Shown here one piece after another: positions 17,658 to 25,903 of a stretch of DNA of 64,000 nucleotides. Each line of letters begins with the position of its first letter. Positions within the stretch are counted from its first letter, which is position 1. A model generated the notes under the pieces. It saw nothing but the letters and a program-made list of their open reading frames with translations. It was not told the origin of the DNA and did no database searches. This stretch comes from Paracoccaceae bacterium (GTDB taxonomy: Bacteria > Pseudomonadota > Alphaproteobacteria > Rhodobacterales > Rhodobacteraceae). A program made the position numbers and the translations under genes. Where the stretch lies: NCBI GenBank assembly GCA_014654775.1, contig JACVZW010000030.1, positions 248,001 to 312,000 on the forward strand. The letters run 5' to 3'.

Positions 17658-18431
17658 ATGAAAGAGGAAACTGCAAACAGGCTGATGCGCGGCCTGCGTC
17701 AGGGTGTGGGTTCGCTTTTGCTGGCAACCTCGGCGCTGGCATTTCTGGCGGTCGGCACGGGGATTCAGTCTCCGGCAGCCGCCGAAGAAGATGGCGAGGG
17801 CGGACAGGGCCAGCAGGGCCAGGCCGAAAGCGGCCAGGGCAACGGCGGTCAGGGCAGCCAGCAAGGCCAGGGCAATCAGGGCGGCGGTTCGGGGCAAGGT
17901 GGCCCGGATGCCGGATCTGACGGCAAGGGTCCGCAGGCGGGCGCTCCGTCCTCTTCGGGTGGCGGCAAGCCGGTCTGGGCCCAGGAGGGCATTCCCGCCG
18001 TGGAACTTGGCCGTCTGAGCGTCGCCCGGTCGCCCGACAAGGTGCTGGACCGCGCCCTTGCCGAAGCGTTGTCCAACATCAACCCCGACATCGTGAGTTT
18101 CTACAACCTCGACCTTGAGACCGCGATTGCGACCCTGTCGATCGAGTTCGATACGGTCACGATGTACGACTCCCCGCTGCAAAGCCTCGCGCTTTTGCGC
18201 GATGCGCTGGATGGAACCTCTGTTCTGGCCGAAAGCGGTGTCACGAATGACATCGACACGCTGATGGCGCTGTTCATCGGGGTGGCGTCGGACAAGACGA
18301 TCCCGATTTCGACCGAGACCGTGATCGCGGTGACCACGATCCTTGGCGCGCCCTTGTCCGATGCCCAGGCGGAAGCCCTTGCCATCGATGCAGAGGCCGT
18401 GCGCGTCGCGGTTCTGGCCGGTCACGGCTGA
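17658..18431 (+). CDS. Exported protein with Gly/Gln-rich linker
   Basis: A 257-residue protein with a secretion signal (hydrophobic stretch about residues 17-35, likely cleavage after SPAAA near 42). A roughly 65-residue low-complexity region rich in Gly, Gln, Ser and Asp follows, then a folded C-terminal domain from about residue 105 (EGIPAVELGRLSVARSPDKVLDRAL onward in part), which is helical with Ile/Val/Leu periodicity. AAGGA lies 7 nt before the ATG. The family is not recognised. It lies between two Crp/Fnr regulator genes and next to a second Gly-rich exported protein. Confidence 0.7.
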   Translation: MKEETANRLMRGLRQGVGSLLLATSALAFLAVGTGIQSPAAAEEDGEGGQGQQGQAESGQGNGGQGSQQGQGNQGGGSGQGGPDAGSDGKGPQAGAPSSSGGGKPVWAQEGIPAVELGRLSVARSPDKVLDRALAEALSNINPDIVSFYNLDLETAIATLSIEFDTVTMYDSPLQSLALLRDALDGTSVLAESGVTNDIDTLMALFIGVASDKTIPISTETVIAVTTILGAPLSDAQAEALAIDAEAVRVAVLAGHG

Positions 18432-18538
18432 TCCGGCGCCATCTGCGGCACCACACCCCCAATCCTTCGGCCTTCATCGGCGGGATCGCACCGCAGGGAT
18501 GAAGGCCGGAAAGGCCAACCCGAACCAAGGAGTTCATC

Positions 18539-19000
18539 ATGAAACGCTTGCTGCTCTTGTCTGCTTTTGCCTGTCTGGCCACACCTGCGCTGTCACAGTC
18601 CATCTTGCTCGAGGAATGTCGCAGCGACCTGTATTGCCCCGTGATCGGGGATCGGACCGGAGAGGTCCTGTATCTGACACGCCCTGTCGGGCTGATGGTG
18701 ACGAAGGACGGGATCCGCCATACGGACGGAAGGGCTTTGGCACCGATGGTGACCGGAGCCCTGCCCGTGACCGATGTCGATGAGGATGACGGCGGCGAGG
18801 ACCACGCCGGTGGGCATGGCTGCGGCGGTGGCAAGGGGAAGGGAAAAGGGGGCGGTAAGGGCGGCTCTGGACATACGTCCGGGACCGAGACGGGGCATGA
18901 GACCGAAGAAGGTGCAGGCGGCAAGGCCGGCCAGAGCTGCGGGCCGAAAGACAAGGAGGCCGAAGCACCGGCGCTGGAGGCCCCTGCCCTTGGCGGATAG
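18539..19000 (+). CDS. Exported Gly/Lys/His-rich small protein
   Basis: A 153-residue protein with a signal peptide (MKRLLLLSAFACLATPALS, cleavage expected after ALS). A short folded part with two Cys (EECRSDLYCPV) is followed by an acidic patch and a Gly/Lys/His-rich C-terminal half with another Cys pair. The tail could bind metal or polyanions, but that is speculation. AAGGAG six nt before the ATG is a strong initiation site. It follows the other exported protein by 107 nt in the same direction, and a GC hairpin (19011-19038) follows its stop. Confidence 0.7.
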   Translation: MKRLLLLSAFACLATPALSQSILLEECRSDLYCPVIGDRTGEVLYLTRPVGLMVTKDGIRHTDGRALAPMVTGALPVTDVDEDDGGEDHAGGHGCGGGKGKGKGGGKGGSGHTSGTETGHETEEGAGGKAGQSCGPKDKEAEAPALEAPALGG

Positions 19001-19010
19001 GCCAGCGAAC

Positions 19011-19038
19011 GGCATGACGGGCGCGGTCCCGTCATGCC
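19011..19038 (+). terminator. Hairpin after Gly-rich exported protein gene
   Basis: Perfect 11-bp arms (GGCATGACGGG and complement) around loop CGCGGT, starting 10 nt after the stop codon. No T-run follows, so it may stabilise the 3' end or act as a weak terminator. Confidence 0.5.
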
Positions 19039-19167
19039 ACCCGGGGGAAAGCGGCGGGCCGCACCATCGCACTGTCGCAGGTTAATCCATCGCCTCAGGG
19101 AATCGGGCAAAGCTGGCGGCATGTGTCGGCCCTTCGACCGACCCCCCCTTTGTTCGAGGAGATGCGC

Positions 19168-19986
19168 ATGGACCTCGCCCCGGTCAGGTCGCTTAGACCA
19201 GTGTCGGATTGCGTCAACTGCCATGTTGGCAAGGCTGGCCCCTGCGGCACCTTTCCCGTGGAAACCAGATCGCGGATCGCCGCCGCCAGCTTGCACCGGC
19301 AGTTCGCGCAAGGCACCACAATCCTGCCGGGCGGACGGCCCGCCACCCGCGTGGGGATCATCCTGTCCGGACTGGTGAAGGTCACCTCGATGGACGAGCA
19401 CGGCAACGAGCATCTGCTGCAGCTTCTGCATCCGGGGGAGTTCGTCGGCGATCCCTTCGGCGGCCATCTTCCCTTTTCCTGCGAGGCGGCGACGGATGTC
19501 GCGCTCTGCATGACGCCGAGCGCGGTGTTCAGCGAGGCGCTGGACAGCGACCCCGCTGCCTGCGCGACCCATCTGCGCCGGATGCTGCACCAGCAGAGCG
19601 AGCAGCACTGTTTCCATCTGGCCATGCGCGGGCGGTCGTCGTTGGAACGGCTTGCTTATTGGATCGCGGCACAGGCCCCGTTCGGCACGGCGGACCGGGT
19701 GATTTCCATCCGGATCCTGCTGTCCCGCAGGGATCTGGCATCGCTCCTCGACTGCACGACCGAGACGCTGTCGCGCAGTCTACATCGGTTGCAGGACTTG
19801 GGCCTGATCAAGCTGGTCACGCCCGAGCGGATCGAGATCCGCGATCCAGAAGGGCTTAGCCGGATGGCCGGACCGCAAGAGGGCCTCTGCGCCGCGCTTT
19901 TGCAGTTGCGCGCACGGGAATGGGGTGCACGGGCCATCAACCTGCCGCGCTTTCACCTTACCCGCCGTAGTGTGGCAGCCGGATAG
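19168..19986 (+). CDS. FNR-type oxygen-sensing transcriptional regulator
   Basis: A 272-residue Crp/Fnr protein. It has Cys at residues 15, 18 and 26 near the N-terminus plus Cys105 and Cys114, the latter in a position like E. coli FNR Cys122. An oxygen-labile [4Fe-4S] cluster is therefore plausible. The recognition helix contains ETLSR, the FNR ExxSR signature that reads TTGAT-N4-ATCAA. I chose the ATG at 19168 because GAGGAG lies 6-7 nt upstream; earlier in-frame starts have none. An exact target box stands upstream of acs in this window. Cys spacing differs slightly from FnrL, so this may be an FNR-like paralogue. Confidence 0.85.
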   Translation: MDLAPVRSLRPVSDCVNCHVGKAGPCGTFPVETRSRIAAASLHRQFAQGTTILPGGRPATRVGIILSGLVKVTSMDEHGNEHLLQLLHPGEFVGDPFGGHLPFSCEAATDVALCMTPSAVFSEALDSDPAACATHLRRMLHQQSEQHCFHLAMRGRSSLERLAYWIAAQAPFGTADRVISIRILLSRRDLASLLDCTTETLSRSLHRLQDLGLIKLVTPERIEIRDPEGLSRMAGPQEGLCAALLQLRAREWGARAINLPRFHLTRRSVAAG

Positions 19987-20310
19987 AGGCCTGTGCCGCG
20001 CGGCGGGCGCGGGTCTCGTGCCCTATGCGCTTGCGCTAGCCGAGACGGGGCGACTCCACCCTCAGCGGTCTGTGCTTTGGGTCGGGCGGCCCTTACCCAT
20101 TTGGGCGCGGCCCGCGCGCGCCGTCATCGACGGCGAGGCGACCGGCCCTGTGCACGGCGCGGTGGCCCATTGGGAGTCGTTCGCCCTGCCCGTCTGGGAA
20201 CAGAGCCGCACGGCAGAGCCTGTGACGGATCAGGCCGCATCCGCGTCACGCCGAATTCCATTCGGTCGACCGGAATTCACCCGCTTTTCGAGGCATTTTG
20301 ACAAGGAATT
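19987..20310. other. Gene-free interval beside tRNA-Thr
   Basis: About 324 bases with no supported gene. On the minus strand just past the tRNA, bases 20252-20277 contain GAATTCC and GGAATTC arms around the palindrome CGGTCGACCG. This may be a processing or termination structure for the tRNA transcript. No integrase or duplicated tRNA end is visible. Confidence 0.4.
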
Positions 20311-20386
20311 TGGTGCCGCTGAAGGGACTCGAACCCCCGACCCCATCATTACGAATGACGTGCTCTACCAGCTGAGCTACAGCGGC
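20311..20386 (-). tRNA. tRNA-Thr (anticodon CGT)
   Basis: The minus strand gives a complete 76-nt cloverleaf: acceptor GCCGCTG pairing with CAGCGGC, D-arm GCTC-AGCTGGTA-GAGC, anticodon stem CGTCA/TGATG with loop TTCGTAA, and the T-arm GGGGGTTCGAGTCCC, ending in encoded CCA. Anticodon CGT reads the Thr codon ACG. Confidence 0.97.
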
Positions 20387-20468
20387 CTGGTGGCGGGCTA
20401 TTAGCACCGCTCCCGGGCGGTGTGTAGTCCCCTTGGGAAGAAAAATGCAGCTGTCCCGCGAAAGACGG

Positions 20469-21506
20469 TCAGCGGGTGAAATCGTCGATCACCGCCACAC
20501 CGGGGGGCATCGGGGCGTCGAAGGCGCGCAACTCGGCGCTGGCCCCGGACAGGGGAACGGTGCGGGCGATGAGCGGGGACATATCCACCACCCCGCGCAT
20601 GATCAGGTCAAGCAGCGAGGGGTAGCGCCAGGCGGGCATGCCGCGCGTACCATAGACCGCCAATTGCTTCATGTAGACCGCGTTCATATGGATCTCCATC
20701 CGCGCGGTGTGGCCCGTCGGCAGACCCACCTGCACATGCCGCCCAAGCGGGCGCAGACAGTCGAGCGAGGCATTGGCGGTGGCCGCGATCCCCAGCGCCT
20801 CGATCGACACATGGGCACCGCCCCCTGTCGCCTCGACGATGCGGGCGGCGACATCACCGTCGCGGGCGTCGAAGGCGGCCTCGGCGCCAAGCGTCAGGGC
20901 ATGGGACAGCTTTTCCGGCACGACATCCACCACCACGACCCGCGCGCCGAGAGCGCGGCCAAGGATCAGCGCCGAGAGCCCGATCCCGCCCGTGCCATGC
21001 ACCGCCAGCCATTCGCCCGCCCGCAGATCGGCACGACCGGTCAGCGCGTGCCACGCCGTCGTCACCCGGCAGCCCAGCCCCGCCGCCAGCACGGGAGAGA
21101 TCGCCTCGGGCAGGCGGGCAAGATTATGGGCGCGGGGAACGGAGATATACTGTGCATATGCCCCGGGCTCGCCAAAGCCCGGCACGCGCTGGGATCTGCA
21201 GATCGTGGTCTGGCCCGACTGGCAGTCGGGGCATTGGCCGCAGGCAAGGATGAAGGGCGCGATGACCCGGTCACCCACCTGCCAGCGCGCCAGCGGACCG
21301 GCTTCCACCACCTCGCCGCAATACTCATGGCCCGGGATTGCCCCCGGCTTCACGCGGGGATGTTCGCCCACCCAGCCGTGCCAATCGCTGCGGCAGATGC
21401 CGCAGGCCAGCACCTTGAGCACCACGCCATCCGCTTCGCAGACGGGATCAGGGACGGTGTCGATATGCAGGTCTTCGCGATAGGCTTTCAGAATGGCGGC
21501 GCGCAT
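20469..21506 (-). CDS. Zinc-dependent alcohol dehydrogenase family protein
   Basis: A 345-residue medium-chain dehydrogenase/reductase. Catalytic-zinc residues appear in CGICRSDWHGW and PGHEYCGEVVEAG. The structural-zinc Cys cluster CGQCPDCQSGQTTIC is near residue 90-104. The NAD(P) motif GTGGIGLSALILGRALGA is in the second half, followed by an acidic residue in VVVVDVVPEKL, favouring NAD. It oxidises or reduces an unidentified alcohol/aldehyde. AAGGAAAG precedes the ATG. It lies downstream of purS on the same strand, with no evident functional link. Confidence 0.88.
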   Translation of the reverse strand: MRAAILKAYREDLHIDTVPDPVCEADGVVLKVLACGICRSDWHGWVGEHPRVKPGAIPGHEYCGEVVEAGPLARWQVGDRVIAPFILACGQCPDCQSGQTTICRSQRVPGFGEPGAYAQYISVPRAHNLARLPEAISPVLAAGLGCRVTTAWHALTGRADLRAGEWLAVHGTGGIGLSALILGRALGARVVVVDVVPEKLSHALTLGAEAAFDARDGDVAARIVEATGGGAHVSIEALGIAATANASLDCLRPLGRHVQVGLPTGHTARMEIHMNAVYMKQLAVYGTRGMPAWRYPSLLDLIMRGVVDMSPLIARTVPLSGASAELRAFDAPMPPGVAVIDDFTR

Positions 21507-21599
21507 GGGTCTTTCCTTTTCAGGAGACCAGCCAAGCACCCTGCGTGGCAGAGGGCAAGGCCTGCGCCGACGCCCTGTTGTCGCAAGCGGGCAGCGGGA

Positions 21600-21839
21600 T
21601 CAGAGAATCTCGACCCGGTAGCTTTCGATCACGGTGTTGGCGAGAAGCTTGTCGCACATCGCCTTCACATCCGCCTCGGCCTTGGCGCGATCCGTCTCGG
21701 CCAGATCAAGCTCGATCACCTTGCCCTGACGCACGCCCTCCACCCCGGCAAAGCCGAGCGTGCCGAGCGCGTGGCGAACCGCCTCGCCCTGCGGATCGAG
21801 GACGCCATTCTTCAGCATGACGGTGACGCGCGCTTTCAT
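21600..21839 (-). CDS. purS: Phosphoribosylformylglycinamidine synthase subunit PurS
   Basis: A 79-residue PurS, the small structural subunit of the PurLQS complex that makes formylglycinamidine ribonucleotide in purine synthesis. The N-terminus MKARVTVMLKNGVLDPQGEAV and the segment KVIELDL are family-typical, and the length is normal. I chose the ATG at 21839 because GGGGA lies at correct spacing; an ATG two codons earlier is too close to it. It directly follows purC on the same strand, the usual purC-purS arrangement in alphaproteobacteria. purQ and purL are not in the 3' neighbourhood. Confidence 0.95.
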   Translation of the reverse strand: MKARVTVMLKNGVLDPQGEAVRHALGTLGFAGVEGVRQGKVIELDLAETDRAKAEADVKAMCDKLLANTVIESYRVEIL

Positions 21840-21908
21840 CTTCATTCCCCGGCCAAGGTTCGATTTTCGCTGCCATAGCGCCCTGCCCCCGCCGGGGCAA
21901 GGCATCTG

Positions 21909-22676
21909 TCAGTTGATCAGCGTGGGCTTCGTCGGATGGGTCACGTTCGAGGGCAGCACGCCCAGCCTGCGGGCCAGCTCTGTGTAGACATCGGGGAGCG
22001 GACCGGGATCGCGGGTAACGCCTTCGCGTTCCATCGATTCCGCCGCGCCGCGCAGGTCCCACAGGCGGCAGCTGTCGGGGCTGATCTCGTCAGCCACGAT
22101 CAGACGCATGTAGTCGCCATCCCAGATGCGGCCCACCTCGATGCGGAAATCGGCCAGCCGGATGCCCACGCCCATCATCACGCCCGAGAGGAAGTCGTTC
22201 ACCCGCAGCGCCAACGCAACGATATCGTCAAGGTCCTGCTGGCTGGCCCAGTTAAAGGCGAAGACATGCTCTTCGCTGACCATCGGCGTGCCGAGCCGTT
22301 CATCCTTGTAATAGTACTCCACGATCGGGCGCGGCAGCGGGGTGCCTTCGGGAATGCCCAGACGCGCGGTGAGTTCGCCTGCGGCAAAGTTCCGCACCAC
22401 CACTTCGAGCGGGATGATCTCGGCCATCCGCACCAGTTGTTCGCGCATGTTCAGGCGGCGGATGAAATGGGTGGGAACGCCGATGGCGTTCAGGCCGGTC
22501 ATGAAGAATTCCGACAGCCGGTTGTTCAGCACACCCTTGCCTTCCACCGCCGCAGGTGCGGGAATGGCGGGCGTGGGGGCGCTGTCATCCTTGAAATACT
22601 GGATCAGAGTGCCCGGCTCTGGCCCTTCGTAAAGGATCTTCGCCTTGCCCTCGTAAACCTTCTTGCGACGTGCCAT
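21909..22676 (-). CDS. purC: SAICAR synthase
   Basis: Phosphoribosylaminoimidazole-succinocarboxamide synthase (255 aa), which condenses CAIR with aspartate using ATP in purine synthesis. Family motifs include [14 protein letters not shown] at the N-terminus, [15 protein letters not shown] in the middle, [11 protein letters not shown] and [20 protein letters not shown] lies five nt before the ATG. It is transcribed divergently from the ATP-synthase zeta inhibitor gene, with 208 nt between, and it leads the purC-purS pair. Confidence 0.96.
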   Translation of the reverse strand: MARRKKVYEGKAKILYEGPEPGTLIQYFKDDSAPTPAIPAPAAVEGKGVLNNRLSEFFMTGLNAIGVPTHFIRRLNMREQLVRMAEIIPLEVVVRNFAAGELTARLGIPEGTPLPRPIVEYYYKDERLGTPMVSEEHVFAFNWASQQDLDDIVALALRVNDFLSGVMMGVGIRLADFRIEVGRIWDGDYMRLIVADEISPDSCRLWDLRGAAESMEREGVTRDPGPLPDVYTELARRLGVLPSNVTHPTKPTLIN

Positions 22677-22884
22677 GAATGCTCCGGTCAATGCACAAAG
22701 CGGGGCAACCCCGAGGGTTCCCCGCCTGCTTGCTGCGGCTATAGTCCAAGCCGGACCATCCCGCAAGGCGGCAGGCCCCGGTTGCCCCCCGGACAGGCCA
22801 GCGTCCGGCAGCACCTCCCCTTGCAGCGGGCGCGCCCTGCGGGCATATGAAAGGATGAGCCAACACCGGATCAAGGGGCCCCCT

Positions 22885-23199
22885 ATGACAACCTTCGACG
22901 ATCGCGAAAACGCCTTCGAGGCCAAGTTCGCCCATGACGCCGACATGCAGTTCCGCGCCGAAGCCCGCCGCAACAAGCTGGTGGGTCTTTGGGCGGCGGG
23001 CCTTCTGGGCAAGTCCGGGGAGGACGCCGCCACCTACGCCATGAGCGTGGTAAGCGCCGATTTCGAGGAAGCCGGGATCGAGGATGTGGTGCGCAAGGTC
23101 GCGGGCGATCTGGCAGGCAAGGCCAGTGCCGACGAGGTCCGCGCCAAGATGGCCGAACTGCTGCCCGTGGCCAAGCAGCAGCTGATGGACGAGCTTTGA
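22885..23199 (+). CDS. F1-ATPase inhibitor subunit zeta (DUF1476)
   Basis: A 104-residue protein of the DUF1476 family, shown in Paracoccus to be the zeta subunit that blocks ATP hydrolysis by the F1Fo-ATPase in alphaproteobacteria. The N-terminal inhibitory segment [18 protein letters not shown] is conserved, followed by a four-helix body ([17 protein letters not shown] and [12 protein letters not shown] regions). The ATG at 22885 has AAGGGG upstream; an extended start eleven codons earlier is unlikely. It is monocistronic: a repeat and an intrinsic terminator follow immediately. Confidence 0.94.
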   Translation: MTTFDDRENAFEAKFAHDADMQFRAEARRNKLVGLWAAGLLGKSGEDAATYAMSVVSADFEEAGIEDVVRKVAGDLAGKASADEVRAKMAELLPVAKQQLMDEL

Positions 23200-23200
23200 T

Positions 23201-23230
23201 GTAGGATGTGCAATCCTTGCCCATGCTGCG
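23201..23230. repeat. GTAGGATGGGC palindromic repeat, degenerate copy 1
   Basis: GTAGGATGTGCAATCC followed by TTGCCCATGCTGCG. It is a mutated copy of the palindromic element found intact at 56925-56952 and 62721-62750. It starts one base after the stop codon of the zeta inhibitor gene. Confidence 0.65.
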
Positions 23231-23235
23231 CCCTG

Positions 23236-23260
23236 AAAGGCACCCTGCGGGGTGCCTTTT
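23236..23260 (+). terminator. Intrinsic terminator after zeta inhibitor gene
   Basis: AAAGGCACCC, loop TGCGG, GGTGCCTTTT: a 9-10-bp stem ending in a T-run, 37 nt after the stop codon. The complementary A-rich side could also terminate minus-strand transcription. Confidence 0.85.
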
Positions 23261-23377
23261 GCATCCCGAGACCGCGATCTTGGCGCCGTCCTCAAGATCA
23301 TCATGCGGAATATCGAATTGCCTGATGCGCCCCCGCATGGCAGACGGAGGGTGTGACCCCTTGCAGATAGGTGCCCC

Positions 23378-24391
23378 ATGGCCGATGCGCTGACCGAGCT
23401 TCTCTCCACCCGCGATTGGCTGATGGCCGATGGCGCGACGGGGACGAACCTGTTCAACATGGGGCTGTCCTCGGGCGAGCCGCCGGAACTGTGGAACGTC
23501 GATCAGCCCGACAATATCCGCAAGCTCTATCGCGGGGCGGTGGAGGCGGGTTCGGACATTTTCCTGACCAACACCTTCGGCGGCAATGCGGCACGGCTGA
23601 AGCTGCACAACGCACAGGGCCGGGTGCGCGAGTTGAACCGCGTGGGCGTGGAACTGGGCCGCGAGATCGCCGATGCGGCGGGGCGCAAGGTGGTGGTGGC
23701 CGGATCGGTGGGCCCGACCGGCGAGATCTTCGAGCCGATGGGAACGCTTACCCACAATGACGCGGTGGAGATCTTCCACGAGCAGATGGAAGGGATGAAG
23801 GAGGGCGGCGTCGATGTCCTCTGGATCGAGACGATCTCGGCCCCCGAGGAATATCGGGCGGCGGCCGAGGCGGCGAAGCTTGCCGGTCTGCCGTGGTGCG
23901 GAACGATGAGCTTTGACACGGCGGGGCGGACGATGATGGGCGTGACCTCTTCGGCGATGGCCGATCTGGTGGAGAAGCTGCCCAACCCGCCCATCGCCTT
24001 TGGCGCGAATTGCGGGGTGGGGGCGTCCGACCTGATGCGCACGGTGCTGGGCTTTGCCTCGACCGGCACGGAGCGGCCGATCATCGCCAAGGGCAATGCA
24101 GGCATCCCGAAATACCATGACGGCCATATCCATTACGATGGCACGCCGGAACTGATGGCGGAATATGCCGTGCTGGCGCGGGATGCAGGCGTACGGATCA
24201 TCGGCGGCTGCTGCGGCACGATGCCCGAGCATCTTCGGGCGATGCGCGCGGCGCTGGAAAGCCGCCCCAAGGGGCCGCGTCCCACGCTGGACACGATCAG
24301 CGACGTGCTGGGCGGGTTCTCTTCGGCCTCCGACGGAACTGGCGACGATGCAGGCGCGCCGCGCCGGGAAAGACGCGGGCGCCGGGGCTGA
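23378..24391 (+). CDS. bmt: Betaine--homocysteine S-methyltransferase family protein
   Basis: A 337-residue homocysteine S-methyltransferase-domain enzyme that transfers a methyl group, probably from glycine betaine, to homocysteine to make methionine. The substrate/zinc features are DGATGTNLFNMGL at the N-terminus, the zinc Cys in GANCGVG and the C-terminal GGCCGT pair. It is close in length and sequence to alphaproteobacterial betaine-homocysteine methyltransferases. The betaine biosynthesis and choline uptake genes at 40.9-48.6 kb would provide the donor. Methyl donor identity is inferred. It stands alone, preceded by a terminator and followed by lysC. No SAM-type riboswitch is recognisable upstream. 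Confidence 0.83.
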   Translation: MADALTELLSTRDWLMADGATGTNLFNMGLSSGEPPELWNVDQPDNIRKLYRGAVEAGSDIFLTNTFGGNAARLKLHNAQGRVRELNRVGVELGREIADAAGRKVVVAGSVGPTGEIFEPMGTLTHNDAVEIFHEQMEGMKEGGVDVLWIETISAPEEYRAAAEAAKLAGLPWCGTMSFDTAGRTMMGVTSSAMADLVEKLPNPPIAFGANCGVGASDLMRTVLGFASTGTERPIIAKGNAGIPKYHDGHIHYDGTPELMAEYAVLARDAGVRIIGGCCGTMPEHLRAMRAALESRPKGPRPTLDTISDVLGGFSSASDGTGDDAGAPRRERRGRRG

Positions 24392-24474
24392 AGCCACCGC
24401 CCACGACCGCCCTTGCGCCCCGCCCCGCCCTGCCCTAAGACGCCCGCGGAATTCGGGCCTTGCGGGGGGGATGC

Positions 24475-25734
24475 ATGCCGCTTCTCGTGATGAAATTCGG
24501 GGGCACCTCGGTGGCCGATCTCGCGCGTATCGAGAATGCCGCGAAGAAGGTGCAGAAAGAGGTCGAGCGCGGCTATGACGTGATCGTCATCGTCAGCGCC
24601 ATGTCGGGCGAGACAAACAAGCTTGTGGGTTTCGTCGAAGGCACTTCGAAACTCTACGATGCCCGGGAATATGATGCGGTCGTCGCCAGCGGCGAGAATG
24701 TGACCGCGGGTCTCATGGCGCTGCGGTTGCAGGAGATGGGCATCCCCGCGCGGTCGTGGCAGGGCTGGCAGGTGCCGATCCAGACGACGGCGCAGCACGG
24801 ATCAGCCCGTTTCGTGGATATTCCCAGTGCCAATATCGACGCAAAGTTCAAGGAAGGCTTCAAGGTCGCCGTCGTGGCGGGCTTTCAGGGTGTGAGCCCG
24901 GAGGGCCGTATCACGACGCTGGGCCGGGGGGGCAGCGACACCACCGCCGTCGCCTTCGCCGCCGCCTTCGCGGCTGAACGCTGCGACATCTACACCGATG
25001 TGGACGGCGTCTACACCACCGACCCGCGCGTGAGCAGCAAGGCCCGCAAGCTGGACAAGATCGCCTTCGAAGAGATGCTGGAACTGGCCTCGCTGGGTGC
25101 AAAGGTTCTGCAGACCCGATCGGTCGAACTTGCCATGCGCTACAAGGTGCGGCTGCGCGTGCTGTCCTCGTTCGAGGATACCGATGAAACGTCCGGCACC
25201 CTTGTGTGCGACGAGGAGGAAATCATGGAATCGAAAGTCGTCTCTGGTGTCGCCTTCTCGCGCGAGGAGGCCAAGATCACCCTCTTCACCATCGAGGATC
25301 GCCCCGGCGTCGCCTCGGCCATCTTCGGCCCGCTGGCGGATGCGGGGGTGAACGTGGACATGATCGTTCAGAACATCAGCGAGAAGGACTATGACGACGC
25401 CCATCCGGGCGCCGTGACGGATATGACCTTTTCCTGCCCGATCAATCAGGTGGAACGCGCCAAGAAGGCAATGGAAGACGCCAAGGCCGAAGGCAAGATC
25501 GGCTATGACGAGCTGATCGTGGATACCGACGTGGCCAAGGTGTCGGTCGTGGGGATCGGCATGCGGTCCCATGCCGGAGTCGCGTCGAAAATGTTCAATG
25601 CGCTGGCGGCCGAAGGCATCAACATCAAGGTCATCTCCACGTCCGAGATCAAGATCTCCGTCCTGATCGACCGGAAATACATGGAACTGGCCGTGCAGGC
25701 GCTGCACGATGCGTTCGAGTTGGAAAAGGTCTGA
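24475..25734 (+). CDS. lysC: Aspartate kinase
   Basis: Aspartokinase (419 aa), first step of lysine, threonine and methionine synthesis from aspartate. The kinase domain begins LLVMKFGGTSV, with VSAMSGETN and TTLGRGGSDTTAVA. Two C-terminal ACT domains (from about residue 265) start near ITLFTIEDRPGVASAIFG and VSVVGIGMRSHAGVASKMF and should mediate feedback by lysine and threonine. The start at 24475 is the second ATG in GATGCATG, with a G-rich stretch upstream. ptsP follows after a 169-nt gap holding three perfect palindromes. Confidence 0.96.
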   Translation: MPLLVMKFGGTSVADLARIENAAKKVQKEVERGYDVIVIVSAMSGETNKLVGFVEGTSKLYDAREYDAVVASGENVTAGLMALRLQEMGIPARSWQGWQVPIQTTAQHGSARFVDIPSANIDAKFKEGFKVAVVAGFQGVSPEGRITTLGRGGSDTTAVAFAAAFAAERCDIYTDVDGVYTTDPRVSSKARKLDKIAFEEMLELASLGAKVLQTRSVELAMRYKVRLRVLSSFEDTDETSGTLVCDEEEIMESKVVSGVAFSREEAKITLFTIEDRPGVASAIFGPLADAGVNVDMIVQNISEKDYDDAHPGAVTDMTFSCPINQVERAKKAMEDAKAEGKIGYDELIVDTDVAKVSVVGIGMRSHAGVASKMFNALAAEGINIKVISTSEIKISVLIDRKYMELAVQALHDAFELEKV

Positions 25735-25747
25735 GCCTTTTCCAGCC

Positions 25748-25812
25748 AAATTTCTTCGAAGAAATTTGCAAAAGTTTTCGAAAACTTTTGTCCCGTCCCG
25801 GCGGGACGGGAC
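25748..25812. repeat. Three back-to-back perfect palindromes after lysC
   Basis: Three different perfect palindromes abut almost without spacing: 25748-25767 (arms AAATTTCTTC), 25769-25790 (arms CAAAAGTTTTC) and 25790-25812 (arms GTCCCGTCCCG with a 1-nt centre). The first two are AT-rich, the third GC-rich. Together they could fold as cruciforms or RNA hairpins and may terminate lysC transcription; the second has a TTTTG end on either strand. I read it as a mosaic intergenic element. A chance TTTGCAAA spans the first junction. Confidence 0.8.
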
Positions 25813-25903
25813 ATGGTGCAGTAGCGCCCCATCTGCCTGATGACAGGGGTTCCGCAAGCCCCGGACCTGTGGTCTAAAGATCGGGACAGGGGCAAGAAAA
25901 ACC

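Noticed and set aside
20240-20386. tRNA-Thr as an integration site of a mobile island
   Set aside because: No integrase, no duplicated tRNA 3' end and no composition change are visible on either side.
23261-23377. Possible SAM or SAH riboswitch before the homocysteine methyltransferase gene
   Set aside because: None of the SAM-II, SAM/SAH or SAH core sequences I know is present.
25765-25772. TTTGCAAA (PccR unit) downstream of lysC
   Set aside because: It arises at the join of two palindromes, is not near a start of a propionate gene, and has no second unit.
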